A stretch of DNA of 64,000 nucleotides. It comes from Sphaerisporangium fuscum. GTDB lineage: Bacteria > Actinomycetota > Actinomycetes > Streptosporangiales > Streptosporangiaceae. The stretch covers positions 62,001 through 126,000 of the forward strand of contig NZ_JAHDTF010000017.1 of assembly GCF_018531465.1 (NCBI RefSeq), given 5' to 3'. The notes below the pieces were generated by a model, which was not told the origin of the DNA, ran no database searches, and worked only from the letters and a program-made list of their open reading frames with translations. A program made the translations under genes and the position numbers. This document shows, in pieces, positions 32,670 through 41,668 of the stretch (position 1 is its first letter; each line of letters opens with the position of its first letter).

Positions 32670-32814
32670 CGTCAAGTTCGCCTCCCCCTGCGTCAAGGTC
32701 CGCCTCAGTGGACAGCCTTGTGGCCGTATTGGCACTGATTGGGCGATATGTGATCAGAGGGGGGCGGGTGGCCGTGCGGGGTGTCCCCCAGGGGATCGGC
32801 TAGCCTTGCGAACC

Positions 32815-33276
32815 ATGGAGGAAGAGCAGGTCGAGGCCGTAACTCGCCAAGGTGCCGAGGCCGTGGTGACCGGCGCTGCCTACGGTGTGCTCTTCGTCCT
32901 CGGGGTCGCGTACGGCGTGGTGTCCGGCCTCGAACATTCCTGGCCTCTGGGCGATTACGTGCCGCCCATCCCGATCGTCCTGTCCGCCGTGCTGTTCGGT
33001 CTGCTGTACGGCGCCGGCAGGCTCATGGGCAGCAAGCTCGGCGCGTTCGTCCCGGGTCTCGGGTGGATGCTGGTCGCGATGATGTTCTCGATGAAGCGTC
33101 CCGAAGGCGATCTCGTCGTGGCGGCCGACGCCCCCGGTTACTGGTATCTCGGGGGCGGGGCCCTGGCGCTGGTGGCCGCCGTCCTGCTCATTCCGTCCAC
33201 GAGTTCCTGGTTGGTGCACCAAGGACCGCCCGGTAAGGACCGCCCGATGAACATCTCGGGTGGTATGTCCGCATAA
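32815..33276 (+). CDS. DUF6113-type membrane protein
   Basis: 153 residues with four membrane segments (about 18-38, 50-71, 76-94, 108-127) and short charged ends. It resembles the actinobacterial DUF6113 proteins usually encoded just after mshB, so it probably belonged to that neighbourhood before the 6-kb insertion. Function unknown. ATG 32815 lies 21 bases after a GGGGATCGG stretch; no better ribosome site is visible. Confidence 0.7.
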   Translation: MEEEQVEAVTRQGAEAVVTGAAYGVLFVLGVAYGVVSGLEHSWPLGDYVPPIPIVLSAVLFGLLYGAGRLMGSKLGAFVPGLGWMLVAMMFSMKRPEGDLVVAADAPGYWYLGGGALALVAAVLLIPSTSSWLVHQGPPGKDRPMNISGGMSA

Positions 33277-33286
33277 GCTGGCCCGC

Positions 33287-33793
33287 GTGCACCAAAGATC
33301 CGGCCACAGTGAGGTAGATCAGGCGGTCTTCCGTAAGGTGGCGGGCCGTTTCGCGACGGGTATCGCCATCGTGACGACGGTGGCCGGCGGCGTCGACCAC
33401 GCCATGACGGTCAACTCCTTCGCCTCGGTCTCCCTGGACCCACTGCTGGTGCTGGTGTGCGTCGAGAAGATCGCGAGGTTCCACGACGCGGTGCTGGAGG
33501 CTGGGGTCTGGGGCGTCTCGGTGCTCGGCGACGACGGCGAGGAGGCCTCCCGGGCCTTCGCCACGCGCGGGCGCACCCTCGAAGGGCAGCTCGACCGCTG
33601 GTCACACCGCCGCGGCACCCTCGGCCACGCGCTGTTCGACACCGCCATCGCGACGCTCGAATGCCGCACGGTCAACGTCTACGACGGCGGAGACCATTCG
33701 GTCATCCTCGGCGAGGTCGTCTCGGCCGACATACCGAACGACGGTCCCCCGCTGATCTACCACGAGGGCCGCTACCGCCACCTGGCACCCTGA
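33287..33793 (+). CDS. Flavin reductase domain protein
   Basis: 168-residue FMN-binding split-barrel of the flavin reductase (HpaC/ActVB-like) family: FRKVAGRFATGIAIVTT, MTVNSFASVSLDPLLVLVCV and FDTAIATLECRTVNVYDGGDH then ILGEV. It would supply reduced flavin or reduce a small substrate. GTG start 10 bp after the DUF6113 stop, probably one transcript; no partner monooxygenase is adjacent. Confidence 0.88.
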   Translation: MHQRSGHSEVDQAVFRKVAGRFATGIAIVTTVAGGVDHAMTVNSFASVSLDPLLVLVCVEKIARFHDAVLEAGVWGVSVLGDDGEEASRAFATRGRTLEGQLDRWSHRRGTLGHALFDTAIATLECRTVNVYDGGDHSVILGEVVSADIPNDGPPLIYHEGRYRHLAP

Positions 33794-33837
33794 CCGGCCG
33801 CTACCGCCGCCCGGCGGCGTTCGGTCACAATCGAGGC

Positions 33838-34263
33838 ATGCGGCGGCGGCACCGGGTCAGGCAGGTGCTCAACTACGTCAACCTGTCGACGCCGCTCGGC
33901 CTGCTCATCGCGGTCGCCGGCCGGGCGCGGGTCCGGCGCGGCGAGCAGGGCCTGCTGTACGCCCACGGGTACCGCATCCGCTTCCCGGTCGCCGGGGCCT
34001 TCACCGTCGGGAACGTCGTGCTGACCGCCCACGACGAGGGCTACCTCACCGGGGCCCTGCTGAGGCACGAGGACCGGCACGCCACCCAGTACGCCTTCTG
34101 CATAGGCCTGCCCATGCTGGTCCTTTACGTCCTGGCGGTCGTGGTGTCGTTCGCGGTGTGCGGGCACCCCGCCTCGTGGAACGTCTTCGAGCGGCTCGCC
34201 GACCTGGAGGACGGCGGCTATCCCCGGCATCCCTCCCGCTGGGGCAGGCGAGGCCTGGAGTAG
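33838..34263 (+). CDS. Conserved small protein with HExxH motif and one membrane segment
   Basis: 141 residues, not assigned to a named family. Residues 77-81 read HEDRH followed by ATQY, an HExxH-type zinc-site pattern, just before a hydrophobic segment (about 86-107). The C-terminus NVFERLADLEDGGY is a conserved-looking tail. A membrane-anchored metallopeptidase is possible, but the motif alone is weak evidence and a third ligand is not evident. ATG 33838, downstream of the flavin reductase gene by 44 bp. Confidence 0.6.
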   Translation: MRRRHRVRQVLNYVNLSTPLGLLIAVAGRARVRRGEQGLLYAHGYRIRFPVAGAFTVGNVVLTAHDEGYLTGALLRHEDRHATQYAFCIGLPMLVLYVLAVVVSFAVCGHPASWNVFERLADLEDGGYPRHPSRWGRRGLE

Positions 34264-34468
34264 GACGCCCCAGTGGGTACCCCTCCCTGTAACGAAGTGC
34301 ACCCTGGAAAAAGACGAGCACTGACCGGGCATCTACGGAGGAAGTGACAGATACCTCCCACGGGTGAGGCATGTTTTTCGCTCACGGGGGAGCAAGAGAA
34401 GCAGAGTGGCGATCGATCCCCATGTGGAACAACCCGCCCCCCAATCGGAGACGAAACAGGAGGGTCAC

Positions 34469-35464
34469 ATGTCGCAAACCGTCAGCCCTGAGATATCCCC
34501 CACCTCGCCTGAGACGCCTCCGACCGCTCCGCCCCGACGGCGACACTGGCCGTCCAACTTCAAGGATCGTCTGACCTGCCCGCTGCCCGACTTCCGGGAG
34601 ATCGTGAGCGTCACCTGGCACGGCGGCCTGCGTCCCGACATCGGCGACGTCGACCAGATCCCGGTGCTGCGGGCCGGACTTCCCCCGGTGACCTCGAAGG
34701 AGACCGGCGTCACCTGGGTGGGGCACGCGACGTACGTGCTGCGCATCGGCGGCCTGACGGTGCTGACGGACCCGGTCTGGTCTCGCAAGATCCCCGGGGT
34801 GCGGCAGCGGCTGACCCCGCCCGGAGTGGCGTGGACCGACCTTCCCCCCGTGGACGCCGTGGTGATCAGTCACAACCACTACGACCATCTTGACGCGCCG
34901 ACCATTCGCCGCCTGCCGAAGCACACGCCGTTCTTCGTGCCCGCCAACCTCGGGAAGTGGTTCACCCGCCGCGGGTTCACCAACGTCACCGAGCTCGACT
35001 GGTGGGAGAGCGCCCGCATCGGCGAGGTGACCTTCGACTTCGTGCCCGCCCACCACTGGAGCCGCCGGACGCTCTTCGACACCTGCAGGTCCCTGTGGGG
35101 CGGCTGGGTGCTCACCTCACCCCACCAGCGCGTCTACTTCGCCGGCGACACCGCCTACGGGGAGCGCTTCAAGCTCATCGGGGACCGCTACCCGGGCATC
35201 GACCTCGCGCTGATGCCCGTGGGGGCGTACGACCCGCGCTGGTTCATGCACGTCACGCACGTGGACCCCGCCGAGGCCGTCCAGGCCTGCCTCGACGTGG
35301 GCGCCCGGCGGATGGCGACCATGCACTGGGGGACGTTCGTGCTGTCGGGCGAGCCGCTGATGGCCCCCGTCCAGGAGGCCCGCGCCGCCTGGATCGCCGC
35401 CGGCCGCGACCGTGCCGACCTGTGGGACCTGGCCGTCGGGGAGTCCCGCGTCCTCACGACCTGA
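34469..35464 (+). CDS. MBL-fold metallo-hydrolase (NAPE-PLD/UlaG-like)
   Basis: 331 residues. The metal-binding motif HNHYDHLD is clear, preceded by VTWVGHATYVLRIGGLTVLTD; later ligands in FVPAHHWSRRTLFD, FAGDTAYG and MHWGTF. The pattern matches the NAPE-hydrolysing phospholipase D-like branch, which acts on phosphodiester or lactone substrates. A Pro/Thr-rich N-terminus of about 35 residues has no signal peptide. GGAGGG 5 bases before ATG 34469. Overlaps the convergent gene by 11 bp. Confidence 0.9.
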   Translation: MSQTVSPEISPTSPETPPTAPPRRRHWPSNFKDRLTCPLPDFREIVSVTWHGGLRPDIGDVDQIPVLRAGLPPVTSKETGVTWVGHATYVLRIGGLTVLTDPVWSRKIPGVRQRLTPPGVAWTDLPPVDAVVISHNHYDHLDAPTIRRLPKHTPFFVPANLGKWFTRRGFTNVTELDWWESARIGEVTFDFVPAHHWSRRTLFDTCRSLWGGWVLTSPHQRVYFAGDTAYGERFKLIGDRYPGIDLALMPVGAYDPRWFMHVTHVDPAEAVQACLDVGARRMATMHWGTFVLSGEPLMAPVQEARAAWIAAGRDRADLWDLAVGESRVLTT

Positions 35465-36698
35465 CCCCCTCCGGCAGCACCCGCGGCCCGGCCCCGAGGG
35501 CGTCCAGACACAGCTGGACGAACCACCGCACGCCGGGCAGCAGGAGCAGCCAGCCGACCAGCGCCCAGCCGAGGTGGATATGGGTCAGCGCCTGGGCCAG
35601 CGCGGCCACCCCCTCGGCCCGGACGCCGTCGTCGCGTTCGTAGGTGACGCGCCGCAACCCTCGCGGGTGGGTCTCGGCGGGCACCACGCGCAGCGCCACC
35701 GGGGCGCGCCGGACGATCCACGCTCCCACCTGCGAACACTGCCCGCAGGACGCGGCGACGTAGATCGACGCGGGTGGCATGGCGGCGGGTCGCGGACGCG
35801 GCAGCCACGCGCGTACCTCGCGCCGGTACGCCCGCCACGCGGCGCCGTGCCGCCGTTCGAGTTGCTCGCCCTCGTGCCAGGCCGCGAGCCCCGCCCCGTA
35901 GGCGAAGGCGACCGCGGCCGCCGCGAGGAAGGCGACGTCCAGCGTGGCCAGGACGAGGTAGCCGGCCGTCATGGACACCTGCATGGGGTTGCGCACGTAG
36001 GCGTACGGGCCACCGGTCACCAGCCGGACCGGCGGGTCGTACGGCAGCGGCGTGCCGCCTCCCGCGACGGCGAACTCCCGCACGGCGGCCAGCCCGAGCA
36101 CCGTCGGCACCGCCAGCGCTTGCGCCGAAAGGGCGAGCACCCAGGTGGGATGCCGCCAGACGCCCGTGAGGGCGATCGGGAGCGCCAGGCCGAGCCCGCT
36201 CGCCAAGGCGACCTGGAAGGTGGCCCTGGCGGCCGGCCGGCGCCGCTCCTCGGTCCACCGCGCGAGCAGCAGACCCGGCACCAGGCCGAGGACGATCGCC
36301 GCCGCCTCCCCGGTGAGCCATCGCGGCCCGAGTACGACGACGGGCCCGGCGAGCGGCATGAGGGCCAGGTCGAGCCAGGCGAGCAGGGCGGCGGTGAGCA
36401 CGATGGGCGCCCGCGGGGCGGCGAGTGCGGGGACCGCGCCCCACAGCAGCGCCCATCCGAGCAGCAGATCGGCCGGCACGCCGCCGACGACGGCCCCTTC
36501 GGCGTGGAACCCCCACCAGCCTGTTCCCAGGGCGACGGCGTTGACCGCGCAGAGGGTCAGCAGGTTCCAGGCGGTGGCGAGGATGGCGGCGGCGACACGG
36601 GATTCGCCGGGAGGCCGCACGCGGGCCGCCACCAGCAGCACGGCCACCGGCCCCATGATCGCCACCGCCCGGATGACGGCCGGGCTCATCGCGTTCAC
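35454..36698 (-). CDS. Polytopic membrane protein with isoprenylcysteine-methyltransferase-like core and C-terminal CxxC
   Basis: 414 residues with about nine hydrophobic segments. Residues about 235-310 (LVTGGPYAYVRNPMQVSMTA, HEGEQLERRHGAAWRAYRREV) match the ICMT/PEMT-type methyltransferase core that binds S-adenosylmethionine at the membrane. A C-terminal extension contains SIYVAASCGQCSQVGAWI, a CxxC like that of thiol-disulphide proteins, then another membrane segment. GTG 36698 overlaps the preceding stop (GTGA). Function unknown; the methyltransferase part is fairly sure. Confidence 0.7.
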   Translation of the reverse strand: MNAMSPAVIRAVAIMGPVAVLLVAARVRPPGESRVAAAILATAWNLLTLCAVNAVALGTGWWGFHAEGAVVGGVPADLLLGWALLWGAVPALAAPRAPIVLTAALLAWLDLALMPLAGPVVVLGPRWLTGEAAAIVLGLVPGLLLARWTEERRRPAARATFQVALASGLGLALPIALTGVWRHPTWVLALSAQALAVPTVLGLAAVREFAVAGGGTPLPYDPPVRLVTGGPYAYVRNPMQVSMTAGYLVLATLDVAFLAAAAVAFAYGAGLAAWHEGEQLERRHGAAWRAYRREVRAWLPRPRPAAMPPASIYVAASCGQCSQVGAWIVRRAPVALRVVPAETHPRGLRRVTYERDDGVRAEGVAALAQALTHIHLGWALVGWLLLLPGVRWFVQLCLDALGAGPRVLPEGVRS

Positions 36699-37585
36699 CG
36701 GGTGAACGTCTCCGCGAGGTACGCCGCGGCCTGCTCGCCGACCAGGCGCTGCACGGGGCCGAAGTACCAGGCGGGGTCGAAGGTCCTGTTGTAGCGCAGG
36801 GCGACGGTGAGCCGGCCGCCGGTCCAGGTGAACTCGGCCTCGCGCAGGTCGAGCCAGCGCGCCAGCGTGGTGTCCCGCACGACCCGGAACACCACCCGCC
36901 CGGGCGAGCTGCCGACCACGCGCAGAGTCATCGAGCGGGGCTCGGGCCTGGCGCCGATGCCGAGGGAACGGCGCGGGGTGAAGGTGATCTCGCGGATCGC
37001 GCCCACCTGGAGGCCTTCGCCGCGTGACACGAGCGGCCGGGGGAATCCCATGCGCAGGAGCGGTGAGGTGAACGGGGCGAACGCGGGCGGCGCGCCGAGG
37101 GCCCGCGCGACGTCCGCCGTCCCCACCGGGCGGCTCGCGCTGACCTCCTGCCAGCGCGGCAGGGAAGTGGCGTCGGTGGTGCCCTCACTCACGCCGAGCA
37201 GCAGCAGCGGTGCGATGATCAGGCTCGCCCGGCGCCGGTGGTCGTACCGGCGGCCCCAGTCGACGGCCAGGCCGACGAACAGGCCGATGAGGTAGAACAG
37301 CGGCGCGGCGAAGAGCAGGCAGACGATGCCCTCGCCGAGCAGCGGCCCGGCGAGGGCGAGTCCGATGGTGATCGCCGCCATGATCAGACCGGTGACCGAC
37401 CGCGGGCGCACGGTCACGGCGACGCTGATGGCGATGACGGCGGGGATTCCCACGTAGAACGCCGCCGTCTGCTCCAAATGCCCTGCTTCCAGCACCTTGT
37501 AGGCCAGGATCGCGCCGAACAGGGCGGCGAGGACGCCCACCAGGATTCGCCGTGACCGGTTCCGGTGTCTCTCGTCGGCCTCCAT
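36695..37585 (-). CDS. Membrane protein with C-terminal SRPBCC-like domain
   Basis: 296 residues, family not recognised with certainty. Four or five membrane segments in residues 12-135, then a soluble part with beta strands (IREITFTPRRSLG, RVVFRVVRDTTLARWLDLRE, FTWTGGRLTVALRYNRTFDP) and a long final helix, resembling SRPBCC/START ligand-binding folds. First gene of a two-gene leftward operon with the methyltransferase-like gene; its promoter contains a 40-bp palindrome shared with a divergent TetR gene. Confidence 0.6.
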   Translation of the reverse strand: MEADERHRNRSRRILVGVLAALFGAILAYKVLEAGHLEQTAAFYVGIPAVIAISVAVTVRPRSVTGLIMAAITIGLALAGPLLGEGIVCLLFAAPLFYLIGLFVGLAVDWGRRYDHRRRASLIIAPLLLLGVSEGTTDATSLPRWQEVSASRPVGTADVARALGAPPAFAPFTSPLLRMGFPRPLVSRGEGLQVGAIREITFTPRRSLGIGARPEPRSMTLRVVGSSPGRVVFRVVRDTTLARWLDLREAEFTWTGGRLTVALRYNRTFDPAWYFGPVQRLVGEQAAAYLAETFTR

Positions 37586-37596
37586 GCCGAGCTCCT

Positions 37597-37636
37597 TAAT
37601 CGTACGGTTTAATCAAGTGATTAAACCGTACGATTA
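37597..37636. promoter_or_regulatory. Perfect 40-bp palindrome, TetR operator
   Basis: TAATCGTACGGTTTAATCA, AG, TGATTAAACCGTACGATTA: two 19-bp arms with no mismatch. Each arm is itself nearly symmetric around CGTACG, so two TetR dimers could bind side by side. It begins 12 bp before the leftward membrane-protein start and ends 28 bp before the TetR start. Confidence 0.8.
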
Positions 37637-37664
37637 GTGAGAGGGCGACGCAAGAGGAGCGGGC

Positions 37665-38291
37665 ATGACGAAGCAGGCCGGCGCGGAGACGCGGGAACGG
37701 CTCATCGAGGCGGCGGCGCTCACGCTGCGCACCGAGGGATACGCCGGGACCAGCGCCCGCACGATCGCCAAGGCCGCGGAGGTCAACTCGGCGCTGGTGT
37801 TCTACCACTTCGGAGGGGTCGACCAGCTTCTGCTCGCCGCCCTCGACCGCTCGTCCGAGCAGCGGATGGCGGCCTACCAGGCGGCCGCCGGCCGGGCCTC
37901 CACGCTGGAGGAGCTCGTGGCGGTGGCGACCGAGATCTACCGGGCCGACATCGAAGGCGGCCACATAACGCTGTTCTCCGAACTGGTGGGCGCCAGCATC
38001 GCCCGCCCCGAGCTACGGGAGGAGATCGTCAAGCGGTCCGAGCCGTGGATCGAGTTCGTCGAGCAGACGCTGGAACGGGTCATCGGCGGCTCTCCGCTGG
38101 CCAAGCTCCTGCCGCCCCGAGAGCTCGCCTACGCCTCGATCACGTTCTACCTGGGGGTCAACCTCTTCACCCACCTGGACGCCGACCGCTCCCGCACCGA
38201 GGCGCTGTTCTCCCTGGCCGAGCGCGTCGCCCCGCGTGCCAAGCTCCTCACCGTCCGGCTTCCCCGTCGCCGTGCGAACGGCGGGGGGTGA
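37665..38291 (+). CDS. TetR-family regulator
   Basis: 208 residues. Helix-turn-helix RERLIEAAALTLRTEGYAG then TIAKAAEVNSALVFYHF; the C-terminal domain is ordinary TetR. GAGGAG 6 bases before ATG 37665. Likely represses itself and the divergent membrane operon through the palindrome between them. Convergent with cysS, with 4 bp between stops. Confidence 0.9.
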   Translation: MTKQAGAETRERLIEAAALTLRTEGYAGTSARTIAKAAEVNSALVFYHFGGVDQLLLAALDRSSEQRMAAYQAAAGRASTLEELVAVATEIYRADIEGGHITLFSELVGASIARPELREEIVKRSEPWIEFVEQTLERVIGGSPLAKLLPPRELAYASITFYLGVNLFTHLDADRSRTEALFSLAERVAPRAKLLTVRLPRRRANGGG

Positions 38292-38295
38292 CGCG

Positions 38296-39684
38296 TCACG
38301 ACCAGGTCTGGCCCTGGGGGGTGTCGACGACCTTGACGCCCAGGGCGGCGAGCTCGTCGCGGAGGCGGTCGGAGGCGGGCCAGTCCTTGCTCTCACGGGC
38401 CTTGGCGCGGGCGTCCAGGAGCTCGGCCGCGCCCGGCGGGAGCACCGCGACGGCGGGGGGCTTGCCGATGTCGATCGACAGGTCGAGGCCGAGCACGTGG
38501 TCGAGGTGCAGGAACGTCTCGAAACGCGAGCCCGGTGCCACCGACTCGTCACGTTCGAGCTCGCGCAGCACGCGCAGCGCGGTGGGCGTGTCGAGGTCGT
38601 CGTCGAACGCGGCCTGGGCACGGCCCGCGTAGCCGGGGTCGATCGGCCGGCTGGGCGATTCGGCCCACTCGGCGACGCGCTGCCGCCAGCGGCGCAGGGT
38701 GCGGTCGGCGGCGTGCAGGGTGTCCCAGGTGAGGTTCATCTGCTGGCGGTAGCGATGTTCGAGCAGCGCCAGCCGTACGGCGAGCGGGTCGAGCCCGGCC
38801 TCCTCGACATCGGACAGCAGCACGACGTTGCCCGTGGACTTGGCCATCTTGCGCCCGTCGAACAGGATGTGCTCGCCGTGCACCCAGTGCCTGACGACGT
38901 CGTGGCCGACGGAGGAGTTGGACTGGGCGCGCTCGTCCTCGTGGTGGGGGAAGCGCAGGTCCTTGCCGCCGGTGTGGACGTCGATGTGCTCGCCGAGGAA
39001 GCGCTGCGACATGGCCGAGCACTCGATGTGCCAGCCGGGGAAGCCGCGCCCCCAGGGGGCGTCCCAGGTCATCTCGCGGCCGGAGCCCTTCCACAGGGCC
39101 CAGTCGGCGTGGAAACGCTTGCGAGGGTCGACCCCTTCGACCCGGTGGCCCGGCTTGAGCGCGTCCAGGCGGTTTCCGGAGATCTCGCCGTAGGAGGGGA
39201 AGCTGCGGGCGTCGAAGAACACCGAGCCGTCGTCCACGGCGTAGGCGTGGCCCTTTTCGATCAGCTTGGCGATCAGCTCGATCATCAGGTCGATCGTCTC
39301 GGTCGCGCGAGGGGTGTACTCGGGCCTGCGCATGTTGAGGGCCGCGGTGTCGCGGCGGAAGGCGTCCTCGTAGAAGCGGGCGATGTCGACGGCCGAGCGC
39401 CCCTCACGGCGCGCCTGCTGGAGCACCTTGTCCTCGCCGGTGGGGTCGATCTCCTCGTCGTCGACCAGATGGCCCACGTCCGTGATGTTCTGACACACCA
39501 CCGACCGCACCCGGTGCTGCTCCAGGACCCGCCGGATCAGGTCGGCCAGCAGGTACGACCGGAGGTTGCCCACATGCGCGAACCGGTAGACGGTCGGCCC
39601 GCAGGTGTACATCCGCAGGACGCCCGCCGTCGACGGGACGATGCTCTCGAGCTGCCTGGACCGGGTGTCATACAGCCGCAACAT
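38296..39684 (-). CDS. cysS: Cysteinyl-tRNA synthetase
   Basis: 462 residues. HIGH-type motif FAHVGN (His37-Asn40), KMSKS-type motif KMAKST (279-284), zinc ligands Cys28, Cys222 in HIECSAM and HHEDE (247-251). The DALR anticodon-binding region follows. It is not MshC, which lacks these zinc and DALR features and starts differently. Many actinomycetes also carry a second, canonical cysS; whether this is the only copy cannot be told here. It charges tRNA-Cys in the cytosol; cysteine also feeds mycothiol synthesis. Monocistronic. Confidence 0.92.
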   Translation of the reverse strand: MLRLYDTRSRQLESIVPSTAGVLRMYTCGPTVYRFAHVGNLRSYLLADLIRRVLEQHRVRSVVCQNITDVGHLVDDEEIDPTGEDKVLQQARREGRSAVDIARFYEDAFRRDTAALNMRRPEYTPRATETIDLMIELIAKLIEKGHAYAVDDGSVFFDARSFPSYGEISGNRLDALKPGHRVEGVDPRKRFHADWALWKGSGREMTWDAPWGRGFPGWHIECSAMSQRFLGEHIDVHTGGKDLRFPHHEDERAQSNSSVGHDVVRHWVHGEHILFDGRKMAKSTGNVVLLSDVEEAGLDPLAVRLALLEHRYRQQMNLTWDTLHAADRTLRRWRQRVAEWAESPSRPIDPGYAGRAQAAFDDDLDTPTALRVLRELERDESVAPGSRFETFLHLDHVLGLDLSIDIGKPPAVAVLPPGAAELLDARAKARESKDWPASDRLRDELAALGVKVVDTPQGQTWS

Positions 39685-39737
39685 GCCACGAGCTTAAGCC
39701 ACGCCCCCGGCCCCTTCAGCTCCGGACACCCGCCGTG

Positions 39738-41597
39738 TCACGCCACCTCGAGGTCGAGGAAGGCGAGGATGTCGCGGTCGCCGCGCTCGCGCAGGCGGAC
39801 GAGGACCTCGTCGCGGGAGGCGCCGTCGGGCAGGCCGATGCGGGCGCCGATGAGGCGCAGCGCCTCGGCCTCGGAGGCCACCGGGGCGGTGTACCCGATG
39901 AGGTGCAGCGCCATGTTGATCGGCGGGAGCCCGGGGGCGGCCTGCGGAAGGTAGCGGGTGAGCAGCTCGCCGCCGTCCGACACGGTGATGAACAGCGAGT
40001 CGCCCTCACCGGCGTTGTAGTCGGCCAGCACCGCCCTGATGGACCCCATCGTCGGCTGGTTGTGCCAGCTGATCACCACGTCGCCCGAGGGGGTTGAGGT
40101 GGTGAGCGAGCCGCCGGGCGCCATGCCGAGGTGCGCGGCGAACCCGGTGGGCAGCGGCGACCCCGAGCCCCGCAGGTGCTCGGCGTTGACGTCGACGCGG
40201 TGCCACCAGCGTCCGTCGCGGCTGCGGAACGAGCGGCGGGTCATGGAGACGTCGCGCCGCGGCTGGTACGGCTCGGCCTGCTCGGCCGCGGCCACGCGGA
40301 TCCAGCCCCGCTGCGTGCGCTCGAACCCCGGCCCGCCGGCGTAGGCGCGCACGGAGCTCTCGCTGACCTCGTACCGCGCGGTCAGGTTGTTGACGACCGT
40401 GTTCACCGAGGCCTCGCCGCCGGCTCGCTCGATCTCGCGGACGATCATCTCGCGGATGCCGATGTACTCCTCGCCGCCCCAGCGCGTCAGCCCGTACCGG
40501 TTGCGGTCGACCCGCAGGAAGCGGTCGTCCGAGGTGAGCTGGTTGCGGATGCCGACGAGGCTGTAGTCCTCGCCGATGCGGGTCTGGATCTCCTCGGGGC
40601 TGAGCGGCGCCTCGGCGACCGCCAGCACCGCCTCGGCCTTCTCGTTCACGCTGCGCGGCCAGGGCACGACGTGGCCCTCCAGGATCCGCAGCTGCGGCAC
40701 CGAGGCCAGCCAGCGCTCGGCGACGTCCTCGCGGATGCCCAGCTGGGCGACCATGGTGACGGCCTCCGCCAGCTTCACCGGCCCGTCGGTGAACAGCTGC
40801 CGGGTCTTCTCCTTCAGCTCGTCGGCGCCGCCGGTCACCAGCCAGGCGTCCACCTGCTCGTATCCGGTCAGGAGGGTCCGGATGAACCGCCAGGCAGGCA
40901 CGCCGAGCGTCGCGAGCTCGGTGCGGTGCCAGGGCACGGCCGCCGCCAGGTCGTCAGCGGGTACGGCCGAGCCGAGCCGCCCGCGCAGCCAGGCGAGGTG
41001 GGCGGCGATCGGCGCCTGCTCGGGGGCGGCGAGCCGGGCCTGCACGTGGTCGCGCAGGTCGCGTTCGATCTGCCGGATCCGCTCGCGCGTCACCGAGAAG
41101 CGCTGCGCCAGCTCGTCGAGGGTGACCCGGCGCTCGGCGTACACACGGTCGCGGGCGATGGCCCGCTGGCGGTCGTCGAGCGAGGCGAAGATGTCGTCGA
41201 TCAGCTCGGCGATCGGGCGATCGGGCGTGGCCGGAGGGGCCGGCGCCGCCGTGGAGTCGTGCTCGCCCTGTGTCTCGGAGGCGATCAGCCGCGACAGCAC
41301 CTCGGCGAACATCGTGTGGACGGCCTCACGCGACTCTGGCGTGCGCAGGCACTTCTCCGGCTCGGTGATCCGCAGCAGGGGCAGGATGTCGCCGATCGCG
41401 AGGTGCCCCCAGCAGGCCATGGCGAGGTCGGCGAGCCGTGCCGCCACCTGAGCGGTCCCGACGAGGAGGCAGGCGCGGTCCAGGGGCAGGGCCTGCCACC
41501 AGGCGTCGGGGAGTCGGGTGTCGCTCGCGATCGGCTCGACCTGGGCCGGTGCTGTCCAGCGCAGAGGAGGCACGATGTCGCTAAGGCTCAGATTCAT
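39738..41597 (-). CDS. Large protein with sigma-region-4-like and winged helices (paralogue A of helicase locus)
   Basis: 619 residues. N-terminal domain 1-105 (SLSDIVPPLRW, LPDAWWQALP, GDILPLLRIT) shared with the gene at 43749. Residues about 155-187 (VTLDELAQRFSVTRERIRQI) are a clear sigma70 region 4 helix-turn-helix, usually used to read a -35 element. A helical middle (HRTELATLGVPAWRF, VPQLRIL) and a C-terminal beta-rich domain from about 450 (SMTRRSFRSRDGRWWHRVDV, then GFAAHLGMAPGG) are again shared. Only this copy has two winged-helix modules at 315-435 (LSPEEIQTRIGEDYSLVGI; TQRGWIRV). Last gene of the three-gene unit, 71 bp after the helicase. Function unknown. Confidence 0.75.
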   Translation of the reverse strand: MNLSLSDIVPPLRWTAPAQVEPIASDTRLPDAWWQALPLDRACLLVGTAQVAARLADLAMACWGHLAIGDILPLLRITEPEKCLRTPESREAVHTMFAEVLSRLIASETQGEHDSTAAPAPPATPDRPIAELIDDIFASLDDRQRAIARDRVYAERRVTLDELAQRFSVTRERIRQIERDLRDHVQARLAAPEQAPIAAHLAWLRGRLGSAVPADDLAAAVPWHRTELATLGVPAWRFIRTLLTGYEQVDAWLVTGGADELKEKTRQLFTDGPVKLAEAVTMVAQLGIREDVAERWLASVPQLRILEGHVVPWPRSVNEKAEAVLAVAEAPLSPEEIQTRIGEDYSLVGIRNQLTSDDRFLRVDRNRYGLTRWGGEEYIGIREMIVREIERAGGEASVNTVVNNLTARYEVSESSVRAYAGGPGFERTQRGWIRVAAAEQAEPYQPRRDVSMTRRSFRSRDGRWWHRVDVNAEHLRGSGSPLPTGFAAHLGMAPGGSLTTSTPSGDVVISWHNQPTMGSIRAVLADYNAGEGDSLFITVSDGGELLTRYLPQAAPGLPPINMALHLIGYTAPVASEAEALRLIGARIGLPDGASRDEVLVRLRERGDRDILAFLDLEVA

Positions 41598-41668
41598 CAG
41601 GGTCCAACCGGCATGGGGCGTGGGGCGGGGTGAGACGTGGGTCCTATCCGCACGTTCAGGTTATTGGG

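Noticed and set aside
38296..39684. MshC (mycothiol ligase) rather than CysS
   Set aside because: It has the zinc ligands, HHEDE region and C-terminal anticodon-binding part of a true synthetase and lacks the MshC N-terminus.
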